Source: Nitrospirota bacterium (GTDB lineage Bacteria; Nitrospirota; UBA9217). Taken from it: a stretch of DNA of 64,000 nucleotides. Below the pieces are notes generated by a model. That model was not told the origin of the DNA and made no database searches. It saw nothing but the letters and a program-made list of their open reading frames with translations. The stretch covers positions 1 to 64,000 of the forward strand of contig JAGVOT010000037.1 of NCBI GenBank assembly GCA_020052615.1, read 5' to 3'. Each line of letters opens with the position of its first letter. Positions within the stretch are counted from its first letter, which is position 1. A program made the position numbers and the translations under genes. Below, piece by piece: positions 42,726 to 51,468 of this stretch.

Positions 42726-44119
42726 CGTCGGACACCCGGCTTGCTGGTCATCCGATATTCCCGGGCCTTTTTCACGATGCCCTGGGCCCAGAGAGGAGAA
42801 CCCTGCGCGTGAAGATGGGTGTAGGTCGCCAGCACGTTCTTATATACGATCCCTTCATGGAATCCATCTATCCCGTGACCACGCTCCATGGAAAAGGCCA
42901 GACCGTCCAGATCCTTAATGTTCACGATGCGGGAGTAATGGAATTCATGTCCGCGCAGCCTGCACGACATTTCAAAGAACGGATTCGGACCGGTTACTAC
43001 CAATTGTGTATAGCCATGGGCCTGCGGCTTCTTTTCCAGGATAAAATCCGCCTGAAGGACCGACGCCATCGAATATGTCGTATCGCCCACCCGAAGGCTT
43101 CTGCCGAGATAGATCAGGCCACCACACTCTGCGTAGACCGGAAGTCCCTTCTCAACCGCCGCCCGAAGCGAATCTGCAAAGGATACGTTCCCGGCAAGTT
43201 CTGCCGCCTGGGTCTCGGGAAATCCCCCGCCGATATACAGTGCGTCGATCGGCGGCAGTTCCAGGTCCTGCAATGCATTGATCTCCCGGATGACCGCGCC
43301 CTGTTGTTCAAGGGCCTCGATATTATCCGGATAATAGAACTGAAATGCCTTGTCTCTTATGACACCGACCGTCGGTCGGTCTGCCTCGACCGCAGGTACC
43401 GCAGGTCCTTGCACGGACTTCAGGAGACCAGCGTCACCGGCAATCCGCCACAAGGCCACAAGATCGAGATATTTCTCCGCGACTGACGCTGAAGCGGTGA
43501 TCGCCTTGTCGACATCCGGGTGTTCGTGAAAGGGCATGAGCCCCATGTGCCGTTCAGGGAACTCGTCATGCCTCAGTCTCGGAACCGCACCGACAACGGG
43601 TATCCCGCTGCTCTGTTCGATCGCCTTCCGGATGACCGATTCGTGTCTTCCCGGCGATACATTGTTCAGAATGATCCCCCGGACCGCGACCGATGGATCA
43701 TACAGCTTGCTGCCGAGAACGACCGCCGCTACAGTGGCGGATGATTTTGTGCAGTCAACGATCAGAACCACCGGCGACCCGATCACCTTTGCGAGCCGGG
43801 CGGTGCTGTAGGTCCCTGACTCATCCACGCCGTCATAGAGGCCGCGGTTCCCCTCTATCACGGCGGCATCCATTCCGTTCGCGTGCCGGGCAAACGAACG
43901 AAGGATGCTCTCCTCCTCCATCAGGAAGAGGTCGAGATTATAGCAGGGCCTGCCCGCGGCGGCCCCGAGCCAGCCGGCATCGATGAAATCGGGGCCTTTT
44001 TTGAATGAAGCGATCCGCTTCCCCTGGTTTCGCCAGGCTGCGATGATTCCGAGCGAGAGGGTCGTTTTTCCGAGCCCTCCCCGGACGGCTGAAATTACCA
44101 GCCGAGGGATGTTCTGCAT
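42722..44119 (-). CDS. dsrN: DsrN, siroheme amidase (CbiA/CobB-like)
   Basis: A 465-residue amidotransferase of the cobyrinate a,c-diamide synthase family. N-terminal P-loop SAVRGGLGKTTLSLGI; EGNRGLYDGVDESGTYSTARLAKVIGSPVVLIVDC; C-terminal glutaminase domain with catalytic Cys in YAECGGLIYLG (about residue 345) and GHEFHYSR. In dsr loci DsrN is thought to amidate siroheme for DsrAB. Start 44119 is chosen as the P-loop begins shortly after; it follows dsrD by 7 bp. Confidence 0.93.
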   Translation of the reverse strand: MQNIPRLVISAVRGGLGKTTLSLGIIAAWRNQGKRIASFKKGPDFIDAGWLGAAAGRPCYNLDLFLMEEESILRSFARHANGMDAAVIEGNRGLYDGVDESGTYSTARLAKVIGSPVVLIVDCTKSSATVAAVVLGSKLYDPSVAVRGIILNNVSPGRHESVIRKAIEQSSGIPVVGAVPRLRHDEFPERHMGLMPFHEHPDVDKAITASASVAEKYLDLVALWRIAGDAGLLKSVQGPAVPAVEADRPTVGVIRDKAFQFYYPDNIEALEQQGAVIREINALQDLELPPIDALYIGGGFPETQAAELAGNVSFADSLRAAVEKGLPVYAECGGLIYLGRSLRVGDTTYSMASVLQADFILEKKPQAHGYTQLVVTGPNPFFEMSCRLRGHEFHYSRIVNIKDLDGLAFSMERGHGIDGFHEGIVYKNVLATYTHLHAQGSPLWAQGIVKKAREYRMTSKPGVRR

Positions 44120-44126
44120 TGTACTA

Positions 44127-44363
44127 TTACGACTGTGGATTGGCCGAGCCTTCGGTGTGCGGGATCTCGATGAAACTGCCGCCGAAGTAAGAATACACCA
44201 GTTTGCCGCCGTCAACGAGTTCGCGGATCGCGGCCTTGACCTCGTCCCGCGAAGCGCCCTCGGCCTCCATGGCCTTGGTGATATCGCCCGCTTTCATCTT
44301 CTTTTTTCCCTGGTTCTTCTCAACCAGTTCATATACCTTCTTGGTAAGTTCCTGGGCGTCCAT
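44127..44363 (-). CDS. dsrD: DsrD
   Basis: A 78-residue winged-helix protein: MDAQELTKKVYELVEKN, then EVKAAIRELVDGGKLVYSYFGGSFIEIP, matching DsrD. Known to accelerate sulfite reduction by DsrAB and largely restricted to reductive-type loci. The start at 44363 has AGGGGGAT 6 nt upstream. A strong terminator lies between dsrB and this gene. Confidence 0.93.
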   Translation of the reverse strand: MDAQELTKKVYELVEKNQGKKKMKAGDITKAMEAEGASRDEVKAAIRELVDGGKLVYSYFGGSFIEIPHTEGSANPQS

Positions 44364-44406
44364 GATTATCCCCCTGGTTAGTGATGCGTGAGTGAAAAGC
44401 AAAAAC

Positions 44407-44436
44407 CGGCCCCCCGGACGGATGTTCGGGGGGCCG
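44407..44436 (-). terminator. rho-independent terminator between dsrB and dsrD
   Basis: Stem CGGCCCCCCG/CGGGGGGCCG extended by two further pairs, 6-nt loop, followed on the minus strand by GTTTTTGCTTTTC. Located 20-50 nt after dsrB. Expected to reduce read-through into dsrD. Confidence 0.88.
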
Positions 44437-44455
44437 ATCCATACACTTTGCTATG

Positions 44456-45529
44456 TTATTCCCACTTGAAGGTGGGGGTCATCCTGAACGTGTCGCGTGC
44501 GAAGGTGAAATCATCAATATGCTGGTAGGTGAACGGAATACCGGTAACCTTGAAGAACCGCTCCCAGCCGATGCGCTCGATCCACTCGCCCATGCGTTCA
44601 TGCTTCTTCGCATCCTTGGCATATACCTCCACGAGGTGCTTTACGGCCTTTACGACCTCGGGCCAGCGCGGCGGATTGTTCGGAAGGAACGGAATGACCA
44701 GCTTGGACATGCGGGCCGGGCCGCGGGCGTTGGACACCTTGCCGCCAACGTAGATGGAGATCCCGTCGCCCGCACCATCTGCGATCGGCAGCGACGGGCA
44801 CATGGTGTAGCAGTTTCCGCAGTACATGCAGCGCTCGGCCTTGATCTTGACCGTTTTGGTCGCCGGGTTCGGGCTGATGGCGCCCGTGGGGCACGAAGCA
44901 ATGGTCGTGGGGATCTCGCACTGGTTCGCGAGGGTCGCCTCGTTCACCTTGGGGGGCAGGCGGTGGATGCCGAGGATGGCGATATCGGAGCAATGCACGG
45001 CACCGCACATGTTCAGGCAGCAGGCCAGCGCAATGCGGACGCGTGCCGGCAGGCTCTTCGTGGTGAAGTACTCATGGAGCTCGTCCATGACCGCCTTCAC
45101 CACGCCCGATGCGTCCGTGGCCGGCGTATGACAATGGATCCAGCCCTGGGTATGCACGACGTTGCTGATTCCGTAGCCGATGCCGCCTACGAGATGTCCG
45201 CGCTTCTTCAGGTCGGCGACCAGGGCGTCCATCTGGTCCTTCGCCGGAAAGAACTCTATGTTGTGGCGGGTCGTCCATCGGAGATAGCCGCCGCTGTACT
45301 TCTCGGAGATATCGCACATCTCTCGGATATAATCGGTGCTCACGAGGCGGGGCGTTGCGATACGCACGGTGTAGAGCTCGTCCCCGGTCTCGGAGACATG
45401 CTTCATCGTACCTTTGCTGAGCTGCTCATGATACTTCCACTTCCCGTAGTTCTTGGCGATAACGGGAGGCAGGAATTTTTTATAATCAGGTGAACCAAGG
45501 TCCGTTATTCTCTTTGGTTTGTCAGCCAT
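44456..45529 (-). CDS. dsrB: dissimilatory sulfite reductase beta subunit
   Basis: A 357-residue DsrB. Siroheme/[4Fe-4S] region [16 protein letters not shown] near residue 180 and a ferredoxin domain [16 protein letters not shown] near 235. Also [14 protein letters not shown] around residue 140. It pairs with DsrA as alpha2beta2 and shares the catalytic siroheme site. Starts 42 bp after dsrA, with TAGGAGG upstream. Confidence 0.96.
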   Translation of the reverse strand: MADKPKRITDLGSPDYKKFLPPVIAKNYGKWKYHEQLSKGTMKHVSETGDELYTVRIATPRLVSTDYIREMCDISEKYSGGYLRWTTRHNIEFFPAKDQMDALVADLKKRGHLVGGIGYGISNVVHTQGWIHCHTPATDASGVVKAVMDELHEYFTTKSLPARVRIALACCLNMCGAVHCSDIAILGIHRLPPKVNEATLANQCEIPTTIASCPTGAISPNPATKTVKIKAERCMYCGNCYTMCPSLPIADGAGDGISIYVGGKVSNARGPARMSKLVIPFLPNNPPRWPEVVKAVKHLVEVYAKDAKKHERMGEWIERIGWERFFKVTGIPFTYQHIDDFTFARDTFRMTPTFKWE

Positions 45530-45571
45530 TATAGGTCTTCCTCCTAAGGAATTATTTTCGTTGGTCGGTCG

Positions 45572-46750
45572 TTACTGCACTTCACCCGGCGCCCAGAACA
45601 CGTACGGGTTGGTCCTTGGTTGTTTCACCATCTGCGGCACCGGCGGGAGACCGGTCGATTCAAGCATGGACCTCATGCCCATGCGGTCGACGAGTTCGCC
45701 GATGCGCTCGCGGTTCTTTCCGTGCTCATCCCACCACTCCCAGAGCTTGCGGATGAGGTCTTCCAGATTGTCGTAGGGGGCCTCGAGCTTCATGAAGGGA
45801 ACGATGACCCAGCTCATGAGCGCGCCGGTCACGATCGGGGCCTTGCCGCCGAGCATGATGGTTGCCCCCTGCTCTTTTCCGGGACGGAGGGCCTTCGGCA
45901 TCTGGTTGATGCAATGCATGCAGCGGTTGCAGTCCTTGTCATTGATCTTCAAGGCGCCACCGTCGAAGCTCATGCATTTTGTCGGGCACATGCCAACGAT
46001 CTCTTCCGCGATGTTCATCTTGGAAGCGTAGTTCTTCACCTCGGCCTGGTCGATGCGGATGTTGTCGCGCCAGGTGCCGATGATGGACATATCGGCGCGG
46101 GCGACCGCAGCGGTGCAGTCATTGGCACAGCCGGAGACCTTGATCTTGAACTTGTAGGGGAAAGCGGGACGATGGAGTTCGTCCTGGAACTTATGGGTGA
46201 GGGTGTGGCAGATGTCCATTGTATCGATGTTCGAGAACTCGCAGCGGGACTTGCCTACGCAGGAGCTGGGGGTGCGAAGGCAGGAGCCGGAGCCGCCGAG
46301 GTCCCAGCCTTTGGCCGTGATCTCCGCGAAGATTGGCTCAAGCTTGTCGGTCTGGGTGCCGAGCCATACCATGTCGCCGGTGGAGCCATGGAGATTGGTG
46401 AGGCCGCTGCCGTATTTGTCCCAGATGTCGCACAGCTCTTTCATTGCTTTTGAGGTATAGTAGAAGCCTGACGGCGGATTGATACGCACCGTATGGAAGT
46501 GCGCAACGCCGGGGAATTCTTCGGGCAGATCACAGTAACGTCCGATCACGCCGCCGCCGTAGCCGAGAACGCCCACGATGCCGCCGTGCTTCCAGTGGGT
46601 CACTTTGTCCCGGTACGATCTCTCAAGGATACCGAGCAGGTCATGCGCGGTGTTGCTCTTCTTTGCGGCCGTCTTGATCTCTTTTACAAAACTCGGCCAC
46701 GCTCCTTTTTCCAGGTCGTCAAGCATTGGTGTCTTAACATCCTTGCTCAT
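45572..46750 (-). CDS. dsrA: dissimilatory sulfite reductase alpha subunit
   Basis: A 392-residue DsrA. Siroheme cluster Cys motifs: GSGSCLRTPSSCVGKSRCEF (about residues 158-178) and SGCANDC (about 220). Ferredoxin domain: MCPTKC with CNRCMHCINQMPKAL (about 285-300). Reduces sulfite (or runs in reverse) with DsrC as sulfur acceptor. ATG with AAGGAGG 8 nt upstream; first gene of the dsr locus. Length is within the family's range, at the shorter end. Confidence 0.96.
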   Translation of the reverse strand: MSKDVKTPMLDDLEKGAWPSFVKEIKTAAKKSNTAHDLLGILERSYRDKVTHWKHGGIVGVLGYGGGVIGRYCDLPEEFPGVAHFHTVRINPPSGFYYTSKAMKELCDIWDKYGSGLTNLHGSTGDMVWLGTQTDKLEPIFAEITAKGWDLGGSGSCLRTPSSCVGKSRCEFSNIDTMDICHTLTHKFQDELHRPAFPYKFKIKVSGCANDCTAAVARADMSIIGTWRDNIRIDQAEVKNYASKMNIAEEIVGMCPTKCMSFDGGALKINDKDCNRCMHCINQMPKALRPGKEQGATIMLGGKAPIVTGALMSWVIVPFMKLEAPYDNLEDLIRKLWEWWDEHGKNRERIGELVDRMGMRSMLESTGLPPVPQMVKQPRTNPYVFWAPGEVQ

Positions 46751-47097
46751 AGGGAACCCTCCTTAGGAATTATTCTTTCTGTTAAAAAACTGATATCAGA
46801 ATTCGCGACGCACATCAGAACCGTACCACGCACGTTCGTCCATGACGGATGAACGACAGATCATGTTTCTTCGATATGAACTGTAGTGTGTTGCCGGACC
46901 CCCCTTTCCTGAACATGAAGAGTGATTATGAGATTCTATCCCGCCTCTGGTGAGGAACGGGGGAAATAAAAGAACAGAAAAAAAGGACTGTCGTGCTGTA
47001 GTGTTGACTCTTTAGAACAGAATGGCTTAAGGTATTTTCGGAGGAGTGCAGTATTCAGCAAACCGTCTTTTTTGTCAAATAAGAAAAATTTATCTTT
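46751..47097. other. upstream region of dsrA
   Basis: A roughly 350-bp leader with no gene. It contains an imperfect hairpin near 46937-46966 (CCCGTTCCTC...GAGGCGGG on the minus strand). I found no strong sigma-70 or sigma-54 promoter. The base composition becomes AT-rich from about 47040 on. Confidence 0.4.
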
Positions 47098-47292
47098 TTA
47101 TAAACTCCCCCTGACATTCGCAACTATTTGTATTAACGACCGATAATTCAAATAGAACGCATGGAACGCTATAAATATGCAAATCAATTGCCATATTAGT
47201 ATATAAGAATAATTTAGATAACCTATATTAATCATAAATTTATAAATAACTACAATTGGTAGAAATACAACTATCTTTGGTATTATTGCCAT
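47098..47292 (-). CDS. possible small membrane protein in an AT-rich island
   Basis: A 64-residue frame with two hydrophobic segments (residues 2-20 and 28-48), rich in Ile, Tyr and Asn. It lies in an AT-rich stretch (about 47040-47440) unlike the 58% GC neighbourhood, between dsrA and the divergent OsmC gene. No ribosome-binding site precedes the ATG. AT-rich DNA often yields such hydrophobic frames by chance, so this is weak. Confidence 0.2.
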   Translation of the reverse strand: MAIIPKIVVFLPIVVIYKFMINIGYLNYSYILIWQLICIFIAFHAFYLNYRSLIQIVANVRGSL

Positions 47293-47389
47293 AATTATGC
47301 ATATAACATTTTAATACTTTGTTTTTATTATGCTTTACGTAAGCTGCACTCAATAATATAATTTTGGCATTTTTACCAATATATTCTTA

Positions 47390-47398
47390 TGGTAAAAT
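47390..47398 (+). promoter_or_regulatory. extended -10 promoter for the OsmC gene
   Basis: TGGTAAAAT, about 54 nt upstream of the ATG at 47452, inside the AT-rich island. It may serve OsmC; the -35 is unclear. Confidence 0.5.
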
Positions 47399-47451
47399 GG
47401 AGCAACTTTGTTGACAAGCATGAAACAAAATAAGAGGTCAAGGGGGCAGCT

Positions 47452-47871
47452 ATGGTTGAGGCGAAAGCGACGTTGGTAGCCAACATGCATTTCGAGGGAA
47501 GTGCGTCCTCCGGTCACAAGCTGACAATGGATGCAGATGACACATCGGGCGGACAAAATAAAGGCTTCAGGCCCATGGAACTGCTGCTCGTAGGCTTTGG
47601 AGGGTGTTCCGGCATGGATGTGATATCCATCCTTCGAAAAAAACGCCAACACGTTACCGGTCTTGAAGTGAACGTGAAGGGAGAAAGGGCCGAATCACAT
47701 CCCCATGTCTATAAAGAAGTGCACATCGAATTTGTGGTAAAAGGAAAGGGAGTGGAAAAAGCAGCCGTCGAGCGAGCTCTTGATCTATCTCTGGATAAGT
47801 ACTGTTCCGTGGGCGCAACGCTCGGTAAAGCGGGCAAGATCACGCACAGCTACAGGATACTTGAGGAGTAA
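47452..47871 (+). CDS. OsmC/Ohr-family peroxiredoxin-like protein
   Basis: A 139-residue OsmC-family protein with the two family cysteines: Cys in GFGGCSGMDV (about residue 50) and Cys in DKYCSVGATLG (about 117). RPMELLLVGFGG and LEVNVKGERAESHPHVYKEVHIEFVV are typical of the YhfA-like branch. Members reduce organic hydroperoxides or handle thiols/persulfides. AGGGGG lies 6 nt before the start. It is transcribed divergently from dsrA. Confidence 0.88.
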   Translation: MVEAKATLVANMHFEGSASSGHKLTMDADDTSGGQNKGFRPMELLLVGFGGCSGMDVISILRKKRQHVTGLEVNVKGERAESHPHVYKEVHIEFVVKGKGVEKAAVERALDLSLDKYCSVGATLGKAGKITHSYRILEE

Positions 47872-47938
47872 TGAGAAGCAACGGGAATGAGTGCGGCAGG
47901 ATAGACCACGAAGAGGTGCATCATGCCGCGATACGCCC

Positions 47939-48598
47939 CTATTTTCCTGCTTGTTTCAATTTCTCCATCTCCTTCTTCAGCATATCGATCTGAACCTGAA
48001 GCTCGATGAACTTGTCCGCGATCGGATCGGGAATGTGGATATGGTCCATGAGCGCATCTTCTGCCACGCGTTCATCCTTGATCCGCACGATCCTGCCCGG
48101 GATGCCGACGACGGTGGAATGGTCCGGTACGTCCTGGAGCACCACCGAGTTCGCGCCGATCTTGACATAGTCGCCGACCGTGATGGGGCCGAGGACCTTG
48201 GCTCCCGCGCCCACGACAACATGGCTCCCGATGGTCGGATGCCGCTTACCCCGCTGTTTTCCGGTCCCGCCGAGCGTCACCCCCTGGAAAAGAGTGACAT
48301 TATCGCCGATCTCGCTTGTTTCGCCAATGACGACACCCATCCCATGGTCGATAAACAGTCCTGATCCGATGGCAGCGCCGGGATGGATCTCGATCCCCGT
48401 GAGGAGCCGCGCAAACTGGGACAGGGCACGGGGCAGGAACGGAATGCGACGCTTCACGAGCCAGTGCGCCATGCGATAGAACAGCAGCGCGTGGAAACCG
48501 GCATAGGTCAGCGCGACCTCGATCTTGCTCGTGGCGGCCGGATCCATGGACAGCGCCGCGTTAAAATCGTTCTTTATTTTCCGAAGCGTTTCGCTCAT
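47939..48598 (-). CDS. cysE: serine O-acetyltransferase
   Basis: A 219-residue protein with the left-handed hexapeptide-repeat fold: [64 protein letters not shown] and an acceptor His in IDHG. Makes O-acetylserine for cysteine. The C-terminal coiled coil is short. The start at 48598 is chosen for homology; no strong ribosome-binding site is visible. Convergent with OsmC. Confidence 0.92.
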   Translation of the reverse strand: MSETLRKIKNDFNAALSMDPAATSKIEVALTYAGFHALLFYRMAHWLVKRRIPFLPRALSQFARLLTGIEIHPGAAIGSGLFIDHGMGVVIGETSEIGDNVTLFQGVTLGGTGKQRGKRHPTIGSHVVVGAGAKVLGPITVGDYVKIGANSVVLQDVPDHSTVVGIPGRIVRIKDERVAEDALMDHIHIPDPIADKFIELQVQIDMLKKEMEKLKQAGK

Positions 48599-48643
48599 AG
48601 CCGTATTTCTGCAAGAAGGCATCCTCCTTGTCCCTGCCAGCTC

Positions 48644-49228
48644 CTATTGCACTTCCCGCAGCCAGCCAGGAGGGATGTCTGCGCGTCTCGCTTCATCGGG
48701 GATGGTCACCTCGACCTCGGTCCTGGCCCTATCGGCATCCAACTTAGCCCTCACCAGCTCCCCTTCGATCCTGTTCATCTCGTTGAGCACTTCCTGTGTC
48801 GGCAGTGCTGCTCCAAAGGACCCCCATTTGGACGCCAGCTCTTTTTTTTGAAGCTCGATCTGGTGATATCGGTCTTCGGCATCCGCAAGCCGCCGCTTGG
48901 CCTCATGCATTCGCTGCTGCCATTCGGCCTTCTTTATCTCGTCCTGGTCCAGTGAGGTTTCCGCATCGAGGTCCTGCGACTGTACCCTTTCACGGGTTTC
49001 TTCACCGCTCTGCTCTTCCTTGCCGGCGCCAGGCTGCAGCAGCTGCTTCGCCTGGGAGCGGTACTTCTGAGGCACTTTGTCCAGGCTGTCGGTCAAGTTC
49101 ACGACGCCCCGGTCATCCTTCCACTGGTAGAGATATCGCTGATCATCTGCGGCCTGAACGTTCTGTCCGGACGGCAGCAGCCAGATCGTCATCAGAAGCA
49201 TCCCTGTTTTGAACCACCTGGAGCACAT
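48644..49228 (-). CDS. secreted DUF4124 protein with coiled coil
   Basis: A 194-residue protein: signal peptide (residues 1-26, VQAAD), DUF4124-type domain (about 30-60: YLYQWKDDRGVVNLTDSLDKVPQKYR), then a charged coiled coil (about 90-180). The start at 49228 has CAGGAGGTG upstream. Function unknown; exported, possibly periplasmic. Lies between cysE and ispF. Confidence 0.7.
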   Translation of the reverse strand: MCSRWFKTGMLLMTIWLLPSGQNVQAADDQRYLYQWKDDRGVVNLTDSLDKVPQKYRSQAKQLLQPGAGKEEQSGEETRERVQSQDLDAETSLDQDEIKKAEWQQRMHEAKRRLADAEDRYHQIELQKKELASKWGSFGAALPTQEVLNEMNRIEGELVRAKLDADRARTEVEVTIPDEARRADIPPGWLREVQ

Positions 49229-49265
49229 GGTCACCTCCTGATCAGCTACGACCTTCACTTAAGGC

Positions 49266-49745
49266 TTAAGCAGAACGCACGATCGAGCAGGTTGCATAAG
49301 CCGCCATCCCCTCGCCTTTGCCCGCGAATCCCAAGCCCTCGGTCGTCGTCGCCTTCACGTTCACCGCGAGAGCGTCGACGCGGATAGCTGCGGAAATGTT
49401 CGCGATCATGTCTGGGATATGGGGCGCCAGCTTTGGCCGCTCAGCAACGATCGTGGAATCGATATTGTTCACCCGGAACCCCTTCTCCTCCAGGAGACCT
49501 GCCACTTCGCCGAGGAGCTTCAGGCTTGAGATCCCCTTGAATCGAGGGTCCGTGTCGGGAAAGTGCCTGCCGATATCGCCAAGCCCAGCCGCCCCAAGCA
49601 ACGCGTCGCAAATGGCATGGAGCAGTACGTCCGCGTCGGAATGTCCGAGGAGCCCCTTCTCAAAGGGGACATCCACCCCGCCGATAATGAGCTTCCTGCC
49701 GTCCACGAGGCGGTGCACATCGTAACCGTTGCCAATTCTTATCAT
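49266..49745 (-). CDS. ispF: 2-C-methyl-D-erythritol 2,4-cyclodiphosphate synthase
   Basis: A 159-residue Isp[64 protein letters not shown], with zinc ligand Asp/His residues near the N-terminus and the C-terminal [23 protein letters not shown] pathway enzyme. Its ATG directly follows the ispD stop. Confidence 0.96.
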   Translation of the reverse strand: MIRIGNGYDVHRLVDGRKLIIGGVDVPFEKGLLGHSDADVLLHAICDALLGAAGLGDIGRHFPDTDPRFKGISSLKLLGEVAGLLEEKGFRVNNIDSTIVAERPKLAPHIPDMIANISAAIRVDALAVNVKATTTEGLGFAGKGEGMAAYATCSIVRSA

Positions 49746-50435
49746 CTATCGTCTCTTCAGGATCTCTTCGGCAAGGATGAGGTCTTCGGGCGTTGTGATC
49801 TTGATGTTCTCATAGCTCCCCATGATCACCCGGATCTTGCTCCCCGCGCGTTCTACGAGGGTCGCATCATCCGTTCCGTATATCTTCTTCTTGTATGATT
49901 CGTCGTATGCCTTCCGGAGGACCTTCGCCGGGAACGCCTGGGGGGTCTGGATCGCCCAGAGCTTGCTCCGCTCCAAGGTCGAACGCACGATACCCCTGTC
50001 GTCGACCTCCTTGATCGTGTCCTTGAGCGGCACGCCGACGGCCACGCATTCGCCCTTCCGGGCAGCCTCAACGCATTCCCGGACCAGGTCGGGGGTCACG
50101 AACGGACGCACGCCATCGTGAACGAGGATCACCGCAGCGTCCTTATCGGTCTTCTTCAGGCCGTTGTAGACCGAATCCTGTCTTTCCTTCCCGCCAACCA
50201 CGAGGGTCCTCACCTTGGTGATATGAAAGGCCTCGATCACGTCCTTCAGGCAGGTTTCCATGTCTTCTTCGGAGAGGATGGGGATGATCTCGTCGATCTC
50301 GGAGGAGCGCTGGAAGGCCAGGAGCGTGTGGGCAAGCATGGGTCTGTCGCCGAGGGGGAGAAATTGCTTCGCCACCGCCCTCCCCATTCTCTTGCCCATC
50401 CCCGCCGCCGGGATCAATGCTAGTACCTTGGACAT
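49746..50435 (-). CDS. ispD: 2-C-methyl-D-erythritol 4-phosphate cytidylyltransferase
   Basis: A 229-residue IspD: LIPAAGMGKRMGRAVAKQFLPLGDRPMLAHTL, HDGVRPFVTPDLV, and TPQAFPAKVLRKAY. Transfers CMP to methylerythritol phosphate. Typical length. In an operon with ispF; dxs and ispA are encoded elsewhere in the window. Confidence 0.96.
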   Translation of the reverse strand: MSKVLALIPAAGMGKRMGRAVAKQFLPLGDRPMLAHTLLAFQRSSEIDEIIPILSEEDMETCLKDVIEAFHITKVRTLVVGGKERQDSVYNGLKKTDKDAAVILVHDGVRPFVTPDLVRECVEAARKGECVAVGVPLKDTIKEVDDRGIVRSTLERSKLWAIQTPQAFPAKVLRKAYDESYKKKIYGTDDATLVERAGSKIRVIMGSYENIKITTPEDLILAEEILKRR

Positions 50436-50481
50436 GGATGCCTCATGCTGCGCCCGTGGACCGCGGCCAGGACCCCATGGT

Positions 50482-51405
50482 CTACTTGAATCCCTTTACC
50501 ATCACCTTGAACCGTTTTGCTGCCGGTTCGTTCGTATTGATGGTGACCCGGAGCTGGTATTGTTCCTTCGCGTTCCTGCTCTGCACTTCAAAGGGAAGCA
50601 CGATCACGCCGTTCTCCAGGGAGGGTTTGCCGAGGTCTACCTTGACCCCCTCGTCCACCTTCTTTTCAAGGGCCGCCATCGCGGTTTTTGCATCGACCAG
50701 CGGCGCGTCCGGCAGTGCGGGTTCCGGCTCGGGTACCGGCGCCCGGAGGACCGAAGGCGACACCCGGGTCTCCGCCTCGGTCTTTGCAACGATGTCACCG
50801 ACGGAAAAGTTATGGCGCTCGGGATTCTTCTGCATGTCCTGGAGCACCAGTTTGGAGATCGCCGCAAAGGTCTTGAGCACGCCGTCGCCCCGGGGTGCCA
50901 CTGCCTCATAGAAGGGCCCGTTAAGGGGATTCAGCTTGGCGTTCATCTCGTCCAGGCTCATCACGTCGGGAAGATCGCGCTTGTTGTATTGTAATATGAC
51001 GGGAAAGTCGGACAGGTCAATGCCCATCTCTGAGAAGTTGTCGTGCAGGTTCCGGAGGCTCTCGAGGTCCGCATCGAGCATGGTCCTCTGCGAGTCCGCC
51101 ACGAAGATCACTCCGTCGGCGCCCTTCAGCACCAGCTTCCGCGTGGCATTGTAGAACACCTGGCCGGGTACGGTGTAGAGATGGAACCGCACCTTGTAGT
51201 TCTTGATGGTCCCCAGTTCCACGGGCAGAAAGTCAAAGAACAGCGTCCGGTCGGTTTCCGTGGCGAGTGAAATGAGCTTGCCTCGCTGGCTCGGCGAGAT
51301 GCGGTGGTAGATAAAGTGGATGTTGGTGGTCTTGCCGGAGAGGCCTGGCCCGTAGTATACGATCTTCGCGTTGATCTCGCGTGTTGTATGATTTACCAGT
51401 GCCAT
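50482..51405 (-). CDS. MglA-like small GTPase with extra C-terminal domain
   Basis: A 307-residue protein. Residues 1-195 are a Ras-like GTPase of the MglA family: GPGLSGKTTN P-loop, TVPGQ (G3), NKRDLPD (G4). Beyond about residue 195 comes a linker rich in Pro/Ala and a helical/beta C-terminal part ending KRFKVMVKGFK, not part of standard MglA. MglA controls polarity and motility with the MglB/roadblock GAP; no such gene lies beside it. Upstream of inositol monophosphatase family gene. Confidence 0.75.
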   Translation of the reverse strand: MALVNHTTREINAKIVYYGPGLSGKTTNIHFIYHRISPSQRGKLISLATETDRTLFFDFLPVELGTIKNYKVRFHLYTVPGQVFYNATRKLVLKGADGVIFVADSQRTMLDADLESLRNLHDNFSEMGIDLSDFPVILQYNKRDLPDVMSLDEMNAKLNPLNGPFYEAVAPRGDGVLKTFAAISKLVLQDMQKNPERHNFSVGDIVAKTEAETRVSPSVLRAPVPEPEPALPDAPLVDAKTAMAALEKKVDEGVKVDLGKPSLENGVIVLPFEVQSRNAKEQYQLRVTINTNEPAAKRFKVMVKGFK

Positions 51406-51468
51406 GTGGCCATAATTACATAAAAAGAAAGGGATGTCAATACTGGGTGCTCTTTATCAGGGGAAGCG

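Noticed and set aside
34561-46750. A purely oxidative (reverse) dsr system
   Set aside because: DsrD is present and no dsrL is seen in this locus, so a purely oxidative system is not supported; direction is left open.
46751-47450. Sigma-54 promoter for dsrA
   Set aside because: No GG-N10-GC element with TGGC and TTGC at the right spacing was found on the minus strand.
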